64,000 bases of DNA from Pseudoxanthomonas sp. SL93 (GCF_026625825.1 NZ_CP113065.1:1798001-1862000), one strand, 5' to 3'; counted from the first letter of the stretch, positions 18,236-29,152 are shown. The notes: generated by a model from the sequence alone, not told the origin. Program-made: numbers and translations.

Positions 18236-19447
18236 ATGGCCACCGCTCCCTCCTCCCGCCGCATGCCGGTGGCGCTGTACGCGTTGACCGCCGGCGCGTT
18301 CGGCATCGGCACCACCGAATTCGTGATCATGGGCCTGCTGATGCAGGTTGCCACGGACCTGAAAGTCACCATCGCCGCAGCCGGCCTGCTGATTTCCGGC
18401 TACGCCCTGGGCGTGTTCGCGGGCGCGCCGCTGCTTACCGCCGCGACCAGCCGGCTGCCGCGCAAGGCGGTGCTGGTCGCCTTGATGGTGGTGTTCACGC
18501 TGGGCAACCTGGCGTGCGCCCTGGCACCCAACTACACCGTGCTGATGATTGCGCGCGTGCTGACCTCGCTGGCGCACGGCACGTTCTTCGGTGTCGGTGC
18601 GGTGGTGGCCACCGGACTGGTCAGCGAGGACCGCAAGGCCTCGGCGATTTCCATCATGTTTACCGGCCTGACCGTGGCCACCTTGCTGGGCGTGCCCGCC
18701 GGCGCATGGCTGGGGCTGCACTACGGCTGGCGGGCGACGTTCTGGGCGGTGGCCGCGATCGGCGTCATCGCCACCGTCGTGATCGCCACGCTGGTGCCCA
18801 GCGACACCCGACGCGAGGCACCCGTCGCGTTCCGCGAGGAGCTGAAGGCCATCGCGCGCCCGCAGGTGCTGCTGGGCCTGCTGATGACGGTGCTGGGCTT
18901 CGGTGGCATGTTCACCGTGTACACATACATCCAGCCGTTGCTGACGCAGGTCACCGGTTTTGCCGACGCGGCGGTCTCCCCGATCCTGCTGGTGTTCGGC
19001 GTGGGCATGATCATCGGCAACCTGCTGGGGGGCCGCTTCGCTGACAGGCGCCTGTCCGGTGCCCTGCTGGGGACGCTGGCCGCGCTGGCCGCGGTGATGG
19101 GCGCGATGACGTTCGCGCTGCAGAGTCCGTGGCTGATGGTCGCCTTCGTGGGGCTGCTGGGCGCCGCCGCCTTCGCGACCGTCTCGCCCCTGCAGCTCTG
19201 GGTATTGCAGAAGGCCGACGGCGCGCAGAGCCTGGCGTCCAGCCTCAACATCGGCGCATTCAACCTCGGCAATGCATTGGGTGCCTGGTTGGGTGGCGTG
19301 GTGATCTCGCAGGGGCTCGGCCTGGCCGCGCTGCCCTGGGTGGCCGCGTTGGTGCCGACAACCGCCTTCGTCGTTGCGCTGTGGGCGCTTGAGTTGGAAC
19401 GCCGCCGCCAGCGTCTCGTACTCGTCGGCGATGCCGCCGGCACCTGA
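18236..19447 (+). CDS. MFS transporter, DHA1 family (AraJ/YdhP-like efflux permease)
   Basis: A 403-residue twelve-span inner-membrane transporter. The first span carries VALYALTAGAFGIGTTEFVIMGLL, the stretch typical of the sugar-efflux/AraJ/YdhP branch of the DHA1 group. The loop 2-3 motif is ATSRLPRKAVLV. GVGAVVATGLV and FTGLTVATLLGVPAGAWLG correspond to motif C of proton antiporters. A GTG at 18188 would add 16 residues; I prefer the ATG at 18236, though neither has a convincing ribosome site. It opens an operon with the aldo/keto reductase 30 bp downstream. Substrate unknown. Confidence 0.87.
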   Translation: MATAPSSRRMPVALYALTAGAFGIGTTEFVIMGLLMQVATDLKVTIAAAGLLISGYALGVFAGAPLLTAATSRLPRKAVLVALMVVFTLGNLACALAPNYTVLMIARVLTSLAHGTFFGVGAVVATGLVSEDRKASAISIMFTGLTVATLLGVPAGAWLGLHYGWRATFWAVAAIGVIATVVIATLVPSDTRREAPVAFREELKAIARPQVLLGLLMTVLGFGGMFTVYTYIQPLLTQVTGFADAAVSPILLVFGVGMIIGNLLGGRFADRRLSGALLGTLAALAAVMGAMTFALQSPWLMVAFVGLLGAAAFATVSPLQLWVLQKADGAQSLASSLNIGAFNLGNALGAWLGGVVISQGLGLAALPWVAALVPTTAFVVALWALELERRRQRLVLVGDAAGT

Positions 19448-19477
19448 TCCGCTCCTTCCCCCTCTCAGGACTCGCAC

Positions 19478-20542
19478 ATGGAAACCCGTTTTCTCGGCCG
19501 CTCCGGCCTGAAGGTCTCGGCACTGGGCTTCGGCGCCGGCACGTTCGGCGGCAAGGGGCCGCTCTTCGGCGCCTGGGGCAACACCGATACCGCGCAGGCG
19601 CGCCGCATGATCGACATCAGTCTGGACGCAGGCCTCACCTTCTTCGACACCGCCGATGTCTATTCCGACGGGGCGTCCGAATCGATCCTGGGCGCGGCCC
19701 TGCAAGGCCGGCGCGATCAGGTCATCCTGTCCAGCAAGACCGGCCTGCGCCTGGGAGAAGGCCCCAACGATGCGGGCGCGTCTCGCTTCCGCCTGCTCAA
19801 AGCGGTGGATGCATCGCTGCAACGGCTCGGCACTGACTACCTCGATCTGCTGCAACTGCACGCCTTCGATGCGTTGACGCCGGTCGAGGAAACATTGTCC
19901 ACGCTTGATGGGCTGGTCCGCGCTGGCAAGGTGCGCTACCTGGGCGTCTCCAACTACGCCGGGTGGCAACTGATGAAGTCGCTGGGCATCGCCGACCGCG
20001 ACGGCTACACACGTTATGTCGCCAACCAGACCTACTATTCGCTCGTCGGCCGCGACTACGAATGGGAACTGATGCCACTGGCCATCGACCAAGGGATAGG
20101 CGCGGTGGTGTGGAGTCCGCTGGGTTGGGGCCGGTTGACCGGCAAACTGCGGCGCGGGCAGCCGTTGCCGGCCACCAGCCGCCTGCACGAGACCGCCGAC
20201 ATCGGGCCGCCGGTGGAACAGGCGCGCCTGTTCCGCATCATCGATGCGCTGGATGTCGTCGGCGAGGAAACCGGCAAGTCGATACCGCAGATCGCGATCA
20301 ACTGGCTGTTGCAACGTCCCACCGTGTCGACCGTGCTGATCGGAGCGCGTACCGAAGAACAGCTGCTCCAGAACCTCGGCGCCATCGGCTGGCAACTGTC
20401 GCCCGAGCAGATCGCGCGCCTGGATGCCGCCAGCGCCGTCGAGGCGCCGTACCCCTACTATCCATACTGGCGCGGACACTTCTCCGAACGCAGTCCGCTG
20501 CCCGTCCAAGCCTTTCCCCCACACGCCGGAGCCACGCCGTGA
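19478..20542 (+). CDS. Aldo/keto reductase
   Basis: A 354-residue NADPH-dependent (beta/alpha)8-barrel oxidoreductase. The catalytic tetrad residues are visible: Asp and Tyr in FFDTADVYSDGASE, Lys in VILSSKTGLRLG and His in YLDLLQLHAFD. The C-terminal coenzyme segment STVLIGARTEEQLLQNL is typical of the AKR group that includes YajO and Tas-like enzymes. It reduces carbonyl compounds; the real substrate is unknown. Its TGA overlaps the GTG start of the next gene (GTGA), so the two are translated together, and both sit downstream of the MFS gene. Confidence 0.9.
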   Translation: METRFLGRSGLKVSALGFGAGTFGGKGPLFGAWGNTDTAQARRMIDISLDAGLTFFDTADVYSDGASESILGAALQGRRDQVILSSKTGLRLGEGPNDAGASRFRLLKAVDASLQRLGTDYLDLLQLHAFDALTPVEETLSTLDGLVRAGKVRYLGVSNYAGWQLMKSLGIADRDGYTRYVANQTYYSLVGRDYEWELMPLAIDQGIGAVVWSPLGWGRLTGKLRRGQPLPATSRLHETADIGPPVEQARLFRIIDALDVVGEETGKSIPQIAINWLLQRPTVSTVLIGARTEEQLLQNLGAIGWQLSPEQIARLDAASAVEAPYPYYPYWRGHFSERSPLPVQAFPPHAGATP

Positions 20543-21555
20543 AAGCTGTCGCCCTTACCCGTTACCTGCCCATCGACGATCCACAATCGCTTTCCGATGT
20601 GGAATTGGCCACGCCCACACCCACGGGTCACGACCTGCTGGTGCGCGTGGAAGCCGTATCCGTGAATCCGGTCGACACCAAGGTGCGATCGCCGAAGCCG
20701 CAGGTGGAAGCGCAGCCGAGGGTGCTGGGCTACGACGCCGCCGGTGTGGTTGAAGCGGTCGGCGAAGCAGTGACGCGCTTCAAGCCCGGCGATGCCGTCT
20801 ATTACGCGGGCGACATCACGCGCCCCGGCAGCAATGCGCAGTTCCAGCTGGTGGACGAACGCATCGTCGGCCACAAGCCGGCGTCGCTTGATTTCGCCCA
20901 GGCTGCCGCCCTGCCGCTGACCACGATCACCGCATGGGAACTGCTGTTCCACCGCATGCCCTACGCGTTCGATGGCGGTGGCGCGGGCAAGTCGCTGCTG
21001 GTGATCGCCGGCGCGGGCGGCGTGGGCTCGATCGCCATCCAGTTGGCGAAGCGGGCGGGCTTCACCGTCATCGCGACGGCCTCCCGCCAGGACAGCATCG
21101 ACTGGTCGCGCGCGATGGGCGCCGACCACGTCATCACCCATCGTGAACCGCTGGCGCCGCAGTTGAAGGCGCTGGGTTTCGACACCGTCGATGCGGCACT
21201 GAACCTGGCCGACACCGACCGTTACTGGACCGAACTCGGCGAGCTGCTGGCACCGCTGGGCCATGTGGGCCTGATCGTCGAACCGCGCGGCGAGCTGCGC
21301 ATCGGCGACCCCTACAAGTCCAAGAGCATCGGCATCCACTGGGAAATGATGTTCGCCCGGCCGCGGTTCCGCACTGCCGACATGGGCGAACAGGGGGCAT
21401 TGCTGGATCGCGTGGCTGACCTGATCGACGCCGGCACCTTGCGCGGCACGCTGACCGGAACGCTGTCGCCCATCAACGCCGTCAACCTGCGCGAGGCGCA
21501 TCGCCGGCTGGAATCGGGTACGACCATCGGCAAGCTGGTGCTCGCCGGCTGGTAA
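20539..21555 (+). CDS. Zinc-type alcohol dehydrogenase-like / quinone oxidoreductase
   Basis: A 338-residue medium-chain dehydrogenase. The GTG start at 20539 overlaps the previous stop; the longer ORF in this frame begins inside the aldo/keto reductase and is not used. An N-terminal GroES-like domain (VSVNPVDTKVRSP, RVLGYDAAGVVEAVGE) is followed by a Rossmann domain with VIAGAGGVGSIAIQLAKRAG. The Cys ligands of zinc alcohol dehydrogenases are absent, so the protein is probably a zinc-free NADPH quinone/enone reductase of the adh_fam_1 type. It is the last gene of the operon and is followed by a REP-type repeat. Confidence 0.88.
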   Translation: MKAVALTRYLPIDDPQSLSDVELATPTPTGHDLLVRVEAVSVNPVDTKVRSPKPQVEAQPRVLGYDAAGVVEAVGEAVTRFKPGDAVYYAGDITRPGSNAQFQLVDERIVGHKPASLDFAQAAALPLTTITAWELLFHRMPYAFDGGGAGKSLLVIAGAGGVGSIAIQLAKRAGFTVIATASRQDSIDWSRAMGADHVITHREPLAPQLKALGFDTVDAALNLADTDRYWTELGELLAPLGHVGLIVEPRGELRIGDPYKSKSIGIHWEMMFARPRFRTADMGEQGALLDRVADLIDAGTLRGTLTGTLSPINAVNLREAHRRLESGTTIGKLVLAGW

Positions 21556-21568
21556 GAAGAGGATCGCC

Positions 21569-21647
21569 GTGGGAGCGACGTGAGTCGCGATGGAGTCAGG
21601 AGATGCAGGCATCTCCACTTTCCCGTCGCGACTCACGTCGCTCCCAC
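21569..21647. repeat. REP-like doublet (inverted pair with central hairpin)
   Basis: Two 22-base arms, 21569-21590 and 21626-21647, are perfect reverse complements; the first begins GTGGGAGCGACG and ends GTCGCGA. Between them lies a second perfect hairpin with 8-bp arms (21599-21606 / 21609-21616). It has the organisation of a BIME in the space between two converging genes, where it could also protect or end transcripts. Confidence 0.85.
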
Positions 21648-21661
21648 CGCAGGATTCTTCT

Positions 21662-24469
21662 CTACGCGGCTGCAGCCTCCCCGCTGCGGTCGCGCTTCAG
21701 CACGGCCACCGGCTCGGCCCACGTGCTGGCGGCGCGGCGCTTGCTCGTCGCCAGCACCAGGTCGGACGGTTCGAACACATTGAGGTTGTGCGTGATCGGC
21801 GTGGTCAGGATGTACTGCGCATCGGTGGAACGCAGGAAGCGGCCGACCTTTTCGATGTTGGCCACGTCCAGGTGGGCGAACGGTTCGTCGATGAACACGA
21901 AGCCGCCCGGCTGGTCCTCGTCGCGCAGCAGCGCGACAAGCAGCAACAACGACTTCATCACCTGCTGACCGCCCGATGCCTCGCCGTCGTCCAGCCCGAT
22001 CCAGCCCTTGCGGTCGAAATCGAAGCGCACGGTCAGACCCGCCTGCGCCAGCGCCGTGTCCTCGTTCACCAGTTCCGGCATCTCGACGTCCACGCCGATG
22101 CCCGCCAGATCACCCAGCGAGGACAGGTTCTTGCGGTAGCGGCGCACGGTGGCGCGCAGCACATTGATGTACGCGCCACGCGCTTCCTCGGTGATGCGCT
22201 TGGCGCGGTGCAGGTGTGCCTCGCGCTTGCCGATGGCCGCTTCAAGCCCGTCGTGGTCGGCGGCGAACTTGTCGCGCAACGACACGCAGCCGTCGTCCTC
22301 GACGAACGCGCCACGCGACAACCGTTCGTCGATGCGCTCGAGTTCCCGCCGCACGGCGGCCGCGCTCTCGTACTCCTCCCGTGCGGCGCGCAGGGTTTCC
22401 ACGCTTCTCCACTCGCGCGGCATCTGCGCACGACGACGGCGGAACTCGACGATGCGCTGCACCAGTGACTGTCGCTCCTGTGCGATCTGCAGGCCACGCT
22501 CGTGCAGTTCGCCCGCCAGCGAACGCAGTTCGCCTGCGCGGGTGGCGGCCGCGATGCTTTCGGCCTTGTCCAGCGCCTCGACAGCATCCAGCTGGCTGCG
22601 TGCCTGCGCCAGCGCCGACGCCGCCTGCTGCGCGGCTTCCGCCAAGCCGGCGAGGCGTTCGGCCGCATCGGCGAATTCCGAAGCGCGGGTGACCAGTTCC
22701 TGACCCGCATCCAGGCCCAACAGGCGGCTCTGGTCGCCGTCCACGCGCTTGCCCAGTCCGGAAAGCTCCGATTCGCGCGCCTGCGCGCGTTGCTGGATCG
22801 CGGCCTGTTCGTCGCGCAACGCGGCGAGGCGCGCCTGGCGTGCGCCGGCACCGAAGTGCGCCTGGCCACCACCGATGTGGCGCCCGCCACGATGCTCGCG
22901 CAGGTAGCCCTGGGCGGTGATCCAGTCCTGCCCCTTGGGCAGGCGATGTCCGGCGTCGATGTCGGCGACGCGCTGGATGCGGTCCAGCTGGCGCGGCAAC
23001 CACGCAGGCGGATCCGCGGAGAAGCGCACGACCTCAAGCAGCGAGCCCTTGGTGGCTTTTTCCACCGGCGCACGCTCCGCCACCACGAAGTGGCGGTAGT
23101 GCATCTGTTCCCCGAGCTGCCACGCCGCGCGCGCATCCTTCGGCGCGTCCAGCACGACCAGATGACGATACGGCGCCAGCACCGCCTCCAGGGCCACCGA
23201 CCACGCCGGGTCGGCGATCTCGACCAGTTCGGTCAGCACGCGATGACCGATGCCCGCCCCGTCGAGTGCCGCGCGGAAATCGCGCTCGAACGGCTCGACC
23301 AGGCGCCCGCCACCACTGAGGGCGGCCAGCTGCGCGGCGATTTCACTGCCACGCTGGCGATCGCGTTCGGCGTCCAGTTTCAGTTCGGCCTGGCGGCGAC
23401 GGCCTTCCTCCACGCGACGGCTCAGGGCTTCCACGTCGGCGTCACCCCGTTGCGCCTGCAGCCGTGCCAGGTCGTCGCGGCGCTTGACCAGCATCTCGGC
23501 GTCGCGCGCATGGTCGCGCGCATGGGTGAACACGGCTTCGGCCTCGCGCAACTGCGCCTTGGCCTGTGTCAGTTCGGCCTGCAGTTCGCTGCGGCGCAAG
23601 ACGGCGCCGGCTTCCTGCGACTGCAGGTGGGCATGTGCGTGGACGCGCTCGCGCAGAGCGCGACGCAGCCCTGTCAGGCGCGGCCGCGCACCGTCGATGG
23701 CCGCGCGCTGTTCCGCCAGTTCCACCTTCGGCGCGACTTCGGTCTGCAGTCGGTTGCGCTGGCTGCGGAGCGCCAGGCCTTCCTCGAAGGAACGCACGTC
23801 GGCCCGCGACGACTCCAGCCGCAGGTGCAGCTCCGCCAGGCCCTGTTGCAGCTGGCCGATCTCCTTCTCCACGTCGAACTGCTCGTTGCGGGCACGCTGG
23901 TAATCGTCCAGCACGGCCTTGTCCTCGAACACGTCGAAGACCAACTGGAGCAGTTCGCGCGGCGACAGCTGGCACAGCTTGTCCGTCGCACCCTGCTCCA
24001 GCGTCAGCACGCGGCAGATCGCGCGGCTCAGGCCTGCACCGGCCATGCGCACGCGGTAGTCGCGCACGCCCAGCCAGTCACCGCCCTGGTCGAGCGTCTC
24101 CACCGGCACGTCACCGGGGACGATCTGGTAGTCGCGCGACCAGTCGCCGCCGCGCTTGCGGATGCGGCAGGCGATGGTCACCTGCTCATCCATGCAGGGG
24201 AAGAACGCGCGCTTGCCACGACGGTCCACCGGATTGCTGACCACCGCGCGCAGCCAGGCATACGGCTTGCCGTTGTGGCGCAGGTAGGTCTTGTAGTCGC
24301 GCGCCATGTCGCGGTCGTCGATCGCCAGCAAGGTGCGCAGCGCGTCGAGCAGCGTGGTCTTGCCGGACCCGTTGGGGCCGACCACGGTGATGATGGATGC
24401 ATCCAGCGGCAGCTGGTAGCGCTGCCAGTAATCCCAGTGGACGACCTCCAGGCTGCGGAACTCAAACAT
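21662..24469 (-). CDS. mksB: SMC-like condensin ATPase (MksB/JetC-like)
   Basis: A 935-residue SMC-type ATPase that would form the ring of a condensin and extrude DNA loops. The ATG at 24469 follows GGAGG and overlaps the previous gene by 8 bp. The N-terminal head has Walker A GPNGSGKTT (31-39). Long coiled coils follow (about 160-370 and 545-760), flanking a hinge-like globular region (about 390-540). The C-terminal head has the ABC signature EASGGQQ (about 830) and Walker B GGFVFIDEPFAHLD (about 856-868). It is shorter than canonical SMC or MukB (about 1150-1490) and agrees in size with MksB. Operon order kleisin-like, small subunit, SMC is that of mksFEB. JetC of a Wadjet system is the alternative, but no JetD-like gene is adjacent. 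Confidence 0.8.
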   Translation of the reverse strand: MFEFRSLEVVHWDYWQRYQLPLDASIITVVGPNGSGKTTLLDALRTLLAIDDRDMARDYKTYLRHNGKPYAWLRAVVSNPVDRRGKRAFFPCMDEQVTIACRIRKRGGDWSRDYQIVPGDVPVETLDQGGDWLGVRDYRVRMAGAGLSRAICRVLTLEQGATDKLCQLSPRELLQLVFDVFEDKAVLDDYQRARNEQFDVEKEIGQLQQGLAELHLRLESSRADVRSFEEGLALRSQRNRLQTEVAPKVELAEQRAAIDGARPRLTGLRRALRERVHAHAHLQSQEAGAVLRRSELQAELTQAKAQLREAEAVFTHARDHARDAEMLVKRRDDLARLQAQRGDADVEALSRRVEEGRRRQAELKLDAERDRQRGSEIAAQLAALSGGGRLVEPFERDFRAALDGAGIGHRVLTELVEIADPAWSVALEAVLAPYRHLVVLDAPKDARAAWQLGEQMHYRHFVVAERAPVEKATKGSLLEVVRFSADPPAWLPRQLDRIQRVADIDAGHRLPKGQDWITAQGYLREHRGGRHIGGGQAHFGAGARQARLAALRDEQAAIQQRAQARESELSGLGKRVDGDQSRLLGLDAGQELVTRASEFADAAERLAGLAEAAQQAASALAQARSQLDAVEALDKAESIAAATRAGELRSLAGELHERGLQIAQERQSLVQRIVEFRRRRAQMPREWRSVETLRAAREEYESAAAVRRELERIDERLSRGAFVEDDGCVSLRDKFAADHDGLEAAIGKREAHLHRAKRITEEARGAYINVLRATVRRYRKNLSSLGDLAGIGVDVEMPELVNEDTALAQAGLTVRFDFDRKGWIGLDDGEASGGQQVMKSLLLLVALLRDEDQPGGFVFIDEPFAHLDVANIEKVGRFLRSTDAQYILTTPITHNLNVFEPSDLVLATSKRRAASTWAEPVAVLKRDRSGEAAAA

Positions 24470-25178
24470 CGGCCTGGGCCTCCTGCCGTGCATCGTCTTC
24501 CACGGCGTCATCACCCTCGCCGTCCGCGACGGCCAATGCCTGCGACTGGCGCGCCTGTTCGATCACGAACGACAACGCACCGTCCATCACGCGGCTGGCG
24601 ATGCGTTCGTAGTCGAACGCCAGGTCGAGCAGCGGGCCTTCATGGATGCGCTCCTTGCGGCGGACGATGAAGCCCTGCCGCTGCAACGCACCCAGGTTCA
24701 TCTGGATGCGGCCCTTGCCACCCAGCTTGTCGCCGAAATCGGCGAGCAGGGTGCGCTCGTTGATGGGCTCGACCATCTCGGCGCCCACCGGCACCGGCTT
24801 GAGTTCGGCGAACATCTGCTCCTGCTCCTGCTGGCGCTCGCTCTCCTGGCGGGAAATCTGCCGCTGGCGCTTCGGCAGCACCAGCAACGCCCACAGCACG
24901 ACCAGCAAGGCCATCGCGTCGCGACCCAGCGAGAGGTTGCTGGCCGCCCAGGCATCCGCATTGCCGAACACCTCGTTCTCCTGCGCGCGCGCGACCCCCA
25001 CGGCGACGTGGGCCGCGTAGGGATGCTCCAGCAGCCGCAGGCCGGCGGCGGCTAGCCTGCGATCCAGGTCGTCGCGCAGTTCGGCATCGACCAGCACCTG
25101 GCGCACGGCGCGGTCGTCGCGCGGCAGCCAGCGTTCGGCCAGCAGCCGCGCGATCAGGGAAGCGATGGGGTCGGTCAT
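24462..25178 (-). CDS. mksE: Condensin small accessory subunit (MksE/JetB-like)
   Basis: A 238-residue protein. Its ATG overlaps the stop of the upstream gene (ATGA) and its own end overlaps the SMC gene by 8 bp, so all three are tightly coupled. The N-terminal half reads MTDPIASLIARLLAERWLPR and DAMALLVVLWALLVLPKRQRQ. A winged-helix-like C-terminal half follows (GKGRIQMNLGALQRQGFIVRRKERIHEGPLLDLAFDYERIAS), in the style of KITE subunits (MukE/MksE/JetB), and then an acidic tail. The role is inferred from size (MksE about 230 residues) and from operon position between the kleisin-like and SMC genes. Sequence motifs alone would not be decisive. Confidence 0.7.
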   Translation of the reverse strand: MTDPIASLIARLLAERWLPRDDRAVRQVLVDAELRDDLDRRLAAAGLRLLEHPYAAHVAVGVARAQENEVFGNADAWAASNLSLGRDAMALLVVLWALLVLPKRQRQISRQESERQQEQEQMFAELKPVPVGAEMVEPINERTLLADFGDKLGGKGRIQMNLGALQRQGFIVRRKERIHEGPLLDLAFDYERIASRVMDGALSFVIEQARQSQALAVADGEGDDAVEDDARQEAQADV

Positions 25179-26500
25179 GCGGTCTTGGCTTTCCGTGTGT
25201 TGCGGGGACGCGATGTCGCGTCAGGGGTGATGGCATCGCTGCGGGGCAGCAGGCGACCACGACTCATGTAGGCCACGCCGGCGCGCTGCACCGTCTCGAC
25301 ATCAGGTTCCACCTGCCACTGCATCGGCAGCTGCGCGAGCGAAGCACTGACACCACTGCGGTTCTCCGCACCGGCGTCGCCGATCAGGCCTAGCAGCGAC
25401 AGCCGGTAAGCACTCACCGCGAAGCTGTCCTGCGGCACCCAGTCGGACAGTGGGGCGGCGTCCTGCAAGGCCGCCAGCTGGTCCAGCCAGGCCTCGGCAT
25501 GTGCGTAGTCGTTCCGGGCGGCGGGGGGCTGCGCATCCGTCGGTGCCTGCCGGGCGGGCGGCAGCGTGGCGTCTTCCTGAGCCTCGCGCTCGCGGTCGAC
25601 CAGTTCGTACTCGGCGACGTCCAGCGCGATGGGGCCCAGCACGAATGCCGCGATGGGCGTGCGCGCCAGCACGTCGTCGGCCAGCGCCGCCAGCGCATCG
25701 CTGTCCAGCCCGCGCAGGAAGCGGTTGACGTCCGACGAGGACAGTCCGCTCGCGCCGAGGTGCACGCGATGGCGGTCCAGCTGGTTCAGTGCCCGCTGGA
25801 ACACCGACGCCTGCCGCAGCAACGCGCTCTGCGCACGGCCGATCTGCTGGGCGACACGATGCGTGGCGGCATCCAGTTCCGGCTCGGCGGCGATGTCGTG
25901 GATGACGGCGGTGCCCTTCTCCACCCACTGCCACACCGACTGCAGGGTGTCGGCCGCGCGCTGGATGCGGTGTTCCGAGCCGCTCAACACGGCCTGGTCG
26001 AAGTCTTCGCGCAGTTCGTTCAACCGCGACAGCAGGTGTTGCAGGTCGTCGGCCTTGACCCGGCCGACCGCCTGGCCGGCGGCCAGCTGGGCGGTGACGT
26101 AGGCCAGCTCGTCGCCTTCGCGGGTGAACTGCAGCAGCAGGCCGATGGACGCCAGCGCCTGCCGGCCGACCGGGCTGATGCGGTAACGCTGGCTCTGGCC
26201 TTCCCACAGCAGCAGGCCGTTCTCGCGCAGGCGCGCCAGCACGGTGTCGAACTTGACCGCATCCAGATAGGCGAACTGCTCGCGCAGCTCCTGCGGGGTC
26301 CAGTCGGGGGCCTGCCCGCGCTCGCCGATGGTGCGCAGTACCAGCAGCCGCACCATCACGCTTTCCTCGCCGCCATGGAACAGCGTCGAGAAGGCCCGCA
26401 ACAGATCGCGGGCCGCCAGCAGCGGATGGAGGTCCGGCAGGTCGGCGGCGGCGATGCCGTCGCGCAGGTAGTCGTGCAGCGGGGGTGCGGGGGCGTCCAT
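25175..26500 (-). CDS. mksF: Condensin kleisin-like subunit (MksF/JetA-like)
   Basis: A 441-residue protein, first gene of the condensin operon. An N-terminal winged-helix region (MVRLLVLRTIGERGQAPDWT, then LRENGLLLWEGQSQRYRISPVGRQALASIGLLL) is followed by a helical middle (LLSRLNELREDFDQAVLSGS, VFQRALNQLDRHRVHLGASG). The basic Arg/Lys-rich C-terminus would reach the SMC head in kleisins. MksF/JetA proteins have this length and layout. The start is uncertain: the ATG at 26500 lacks a clear ribosome site, and a GTG at 26566 would add 22 residues. It is divergent from fadH. Confidence 0.68.
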   Translation of the reverse strand: MDAPAPPLHDYLRDGIAAADLPDLHPLLAARDLLRAFSTLFHGGEESVMVRLLVLRTIGERGQAPDWTPQELREQFAYLDAVKFDTVLARLRENGLLLWEGQSQRYRISPVGRQALASIGLLLQFTREGDELAYVTAQLAAGQAVGRVKADDLQHLLSRLNELREDFDQAVLSGSEHRIQRAADTLQSVWQWVEKGTAVIHDIAAEPELDAATHRVAQQIGRAQSALLRQASVFQRALNQLDRHRVHLGASGLSSSDVNRFLRGLDSDALAALADDVLARTPIAAFVLGPIALDVAEYELVDREREAQEDATLPPARQAPTDAQPPAARNDYAHAEAWLDQLAALQDAAPLSDWVPQDSFAVSAYRLSLLGLIGDAGAENRSGVSASLAQLPMQWQVEPDVETVQRAGVAYMSRGRLLPRSDAITPDATSRPRNTRKAKTA

Positions 26501-26561
26501 GACGTCCAGAAAGCCTTGGTCCCCTATGGTCCGCGAGGCCGCCGGGCGAGACAACTCTTGA

Positions 26562-28733
<2,172 letters not shown>

Positions 28734-28997
28734 AGCCGCGCCACACCGCTGGAATCAAGGCGAATACGAGAACCCCGTCGCAGTCAGGAAGCCCCGCGCC
28801 CACCGCGTCGCGGCGCTTGGTTGCCGCTTGTGATTCGCGCGAGCCAAGCACCACGCCTTCACGCAGCGGCAACACATTTCATTTTCCAATCAAACACTTA
28901 GTCGCGCTGTCAACCCGCGCTGTTCAGGCCGGGTTCCGCTTTTCGCCCTTACCTTGCGCCCACTTTCCAGCCCGCCGCCCAGTTCAGGCAGGCTGAC
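28734..28997. other. Intergenic region after fadH
   Basis: No gene is visible. Two overlapping, mutually exclusive stems occur on the plus strand: GCTTGG/CCAAGC (28815-28820 with 28844-28849) and GTTGCCGCT/AGCGGCAAC (28820-28828 with 28865-28873). The second is followed by a T-rich tract (ACATTTCATTTT), a possible weak terminator of fadH. An AT-rich stretch at 28870-28905 may hold the promoter of the SleB-like gene, but no clear hexamers are seen. Confidence 0.4.
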
Positions 28998-29117
28998 CCG
29001 GCGCCCGAACAATTCCCGTTCGGTCTTGCCGGTCCCCGGGCAGCCCGTGTGAAGGCTGCCTCCCCATGACGCCCTGCCGTGTCCACTCATCGTGCCTTCC
29101 CGCGTTACTCGGGAGGG
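28998..29117 (+). ncRNA. Candidate structured 5' leader of the SleB-like hydrolase gene
   Basis: Three consecutive hairpins lie before the AAGGAG ribosome site at 29142-29147. Hairpin A is 28998-29032 (CCGGC and CCGAAC pairing with GTTCGG and GCCGG, split by an internal loop). Hairpin B is 29039-29060 (GGCAGCC/GGCTGCC, 8-nt loop). Hairpin C is 29095-29117 (8 bp including one G-U pair). I compared it from memory with cyclic-dinucleotide riboswitches and could not match a known class, so this is only a candidate cis-regulatory RNA. Confidence 0.35.
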
Positions 29118-29152
29118 ACAGGGGCACGGGAAAGACGGAGCAAGGAGTTCCC

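Noticed and set aside
18140..20524. N-terminal extension of the LysR frame (795 codons)
   Set aside because: Antisense to the MFS, aldo/keto reductase and oxidoreductase genes; the LysR helix-turn-helix fixes the true start at 18139.
22502..24670. 722-aa plus-strand ORF
   Set aside because: Lies antisense to the MksB-like gene, whose Walker A, signature and Walker B motifs are intact on the minus strand.
28998..29152. A known cyclic-di-GMP or cyclic-di-AMP riboswitch before the SleB-like gene
   Set aside because: The conserved cores as I remember them (for example the CACGCACAGGGCAAACC segment of GEMM-I) are absent, so only an unclassified leader is reported.
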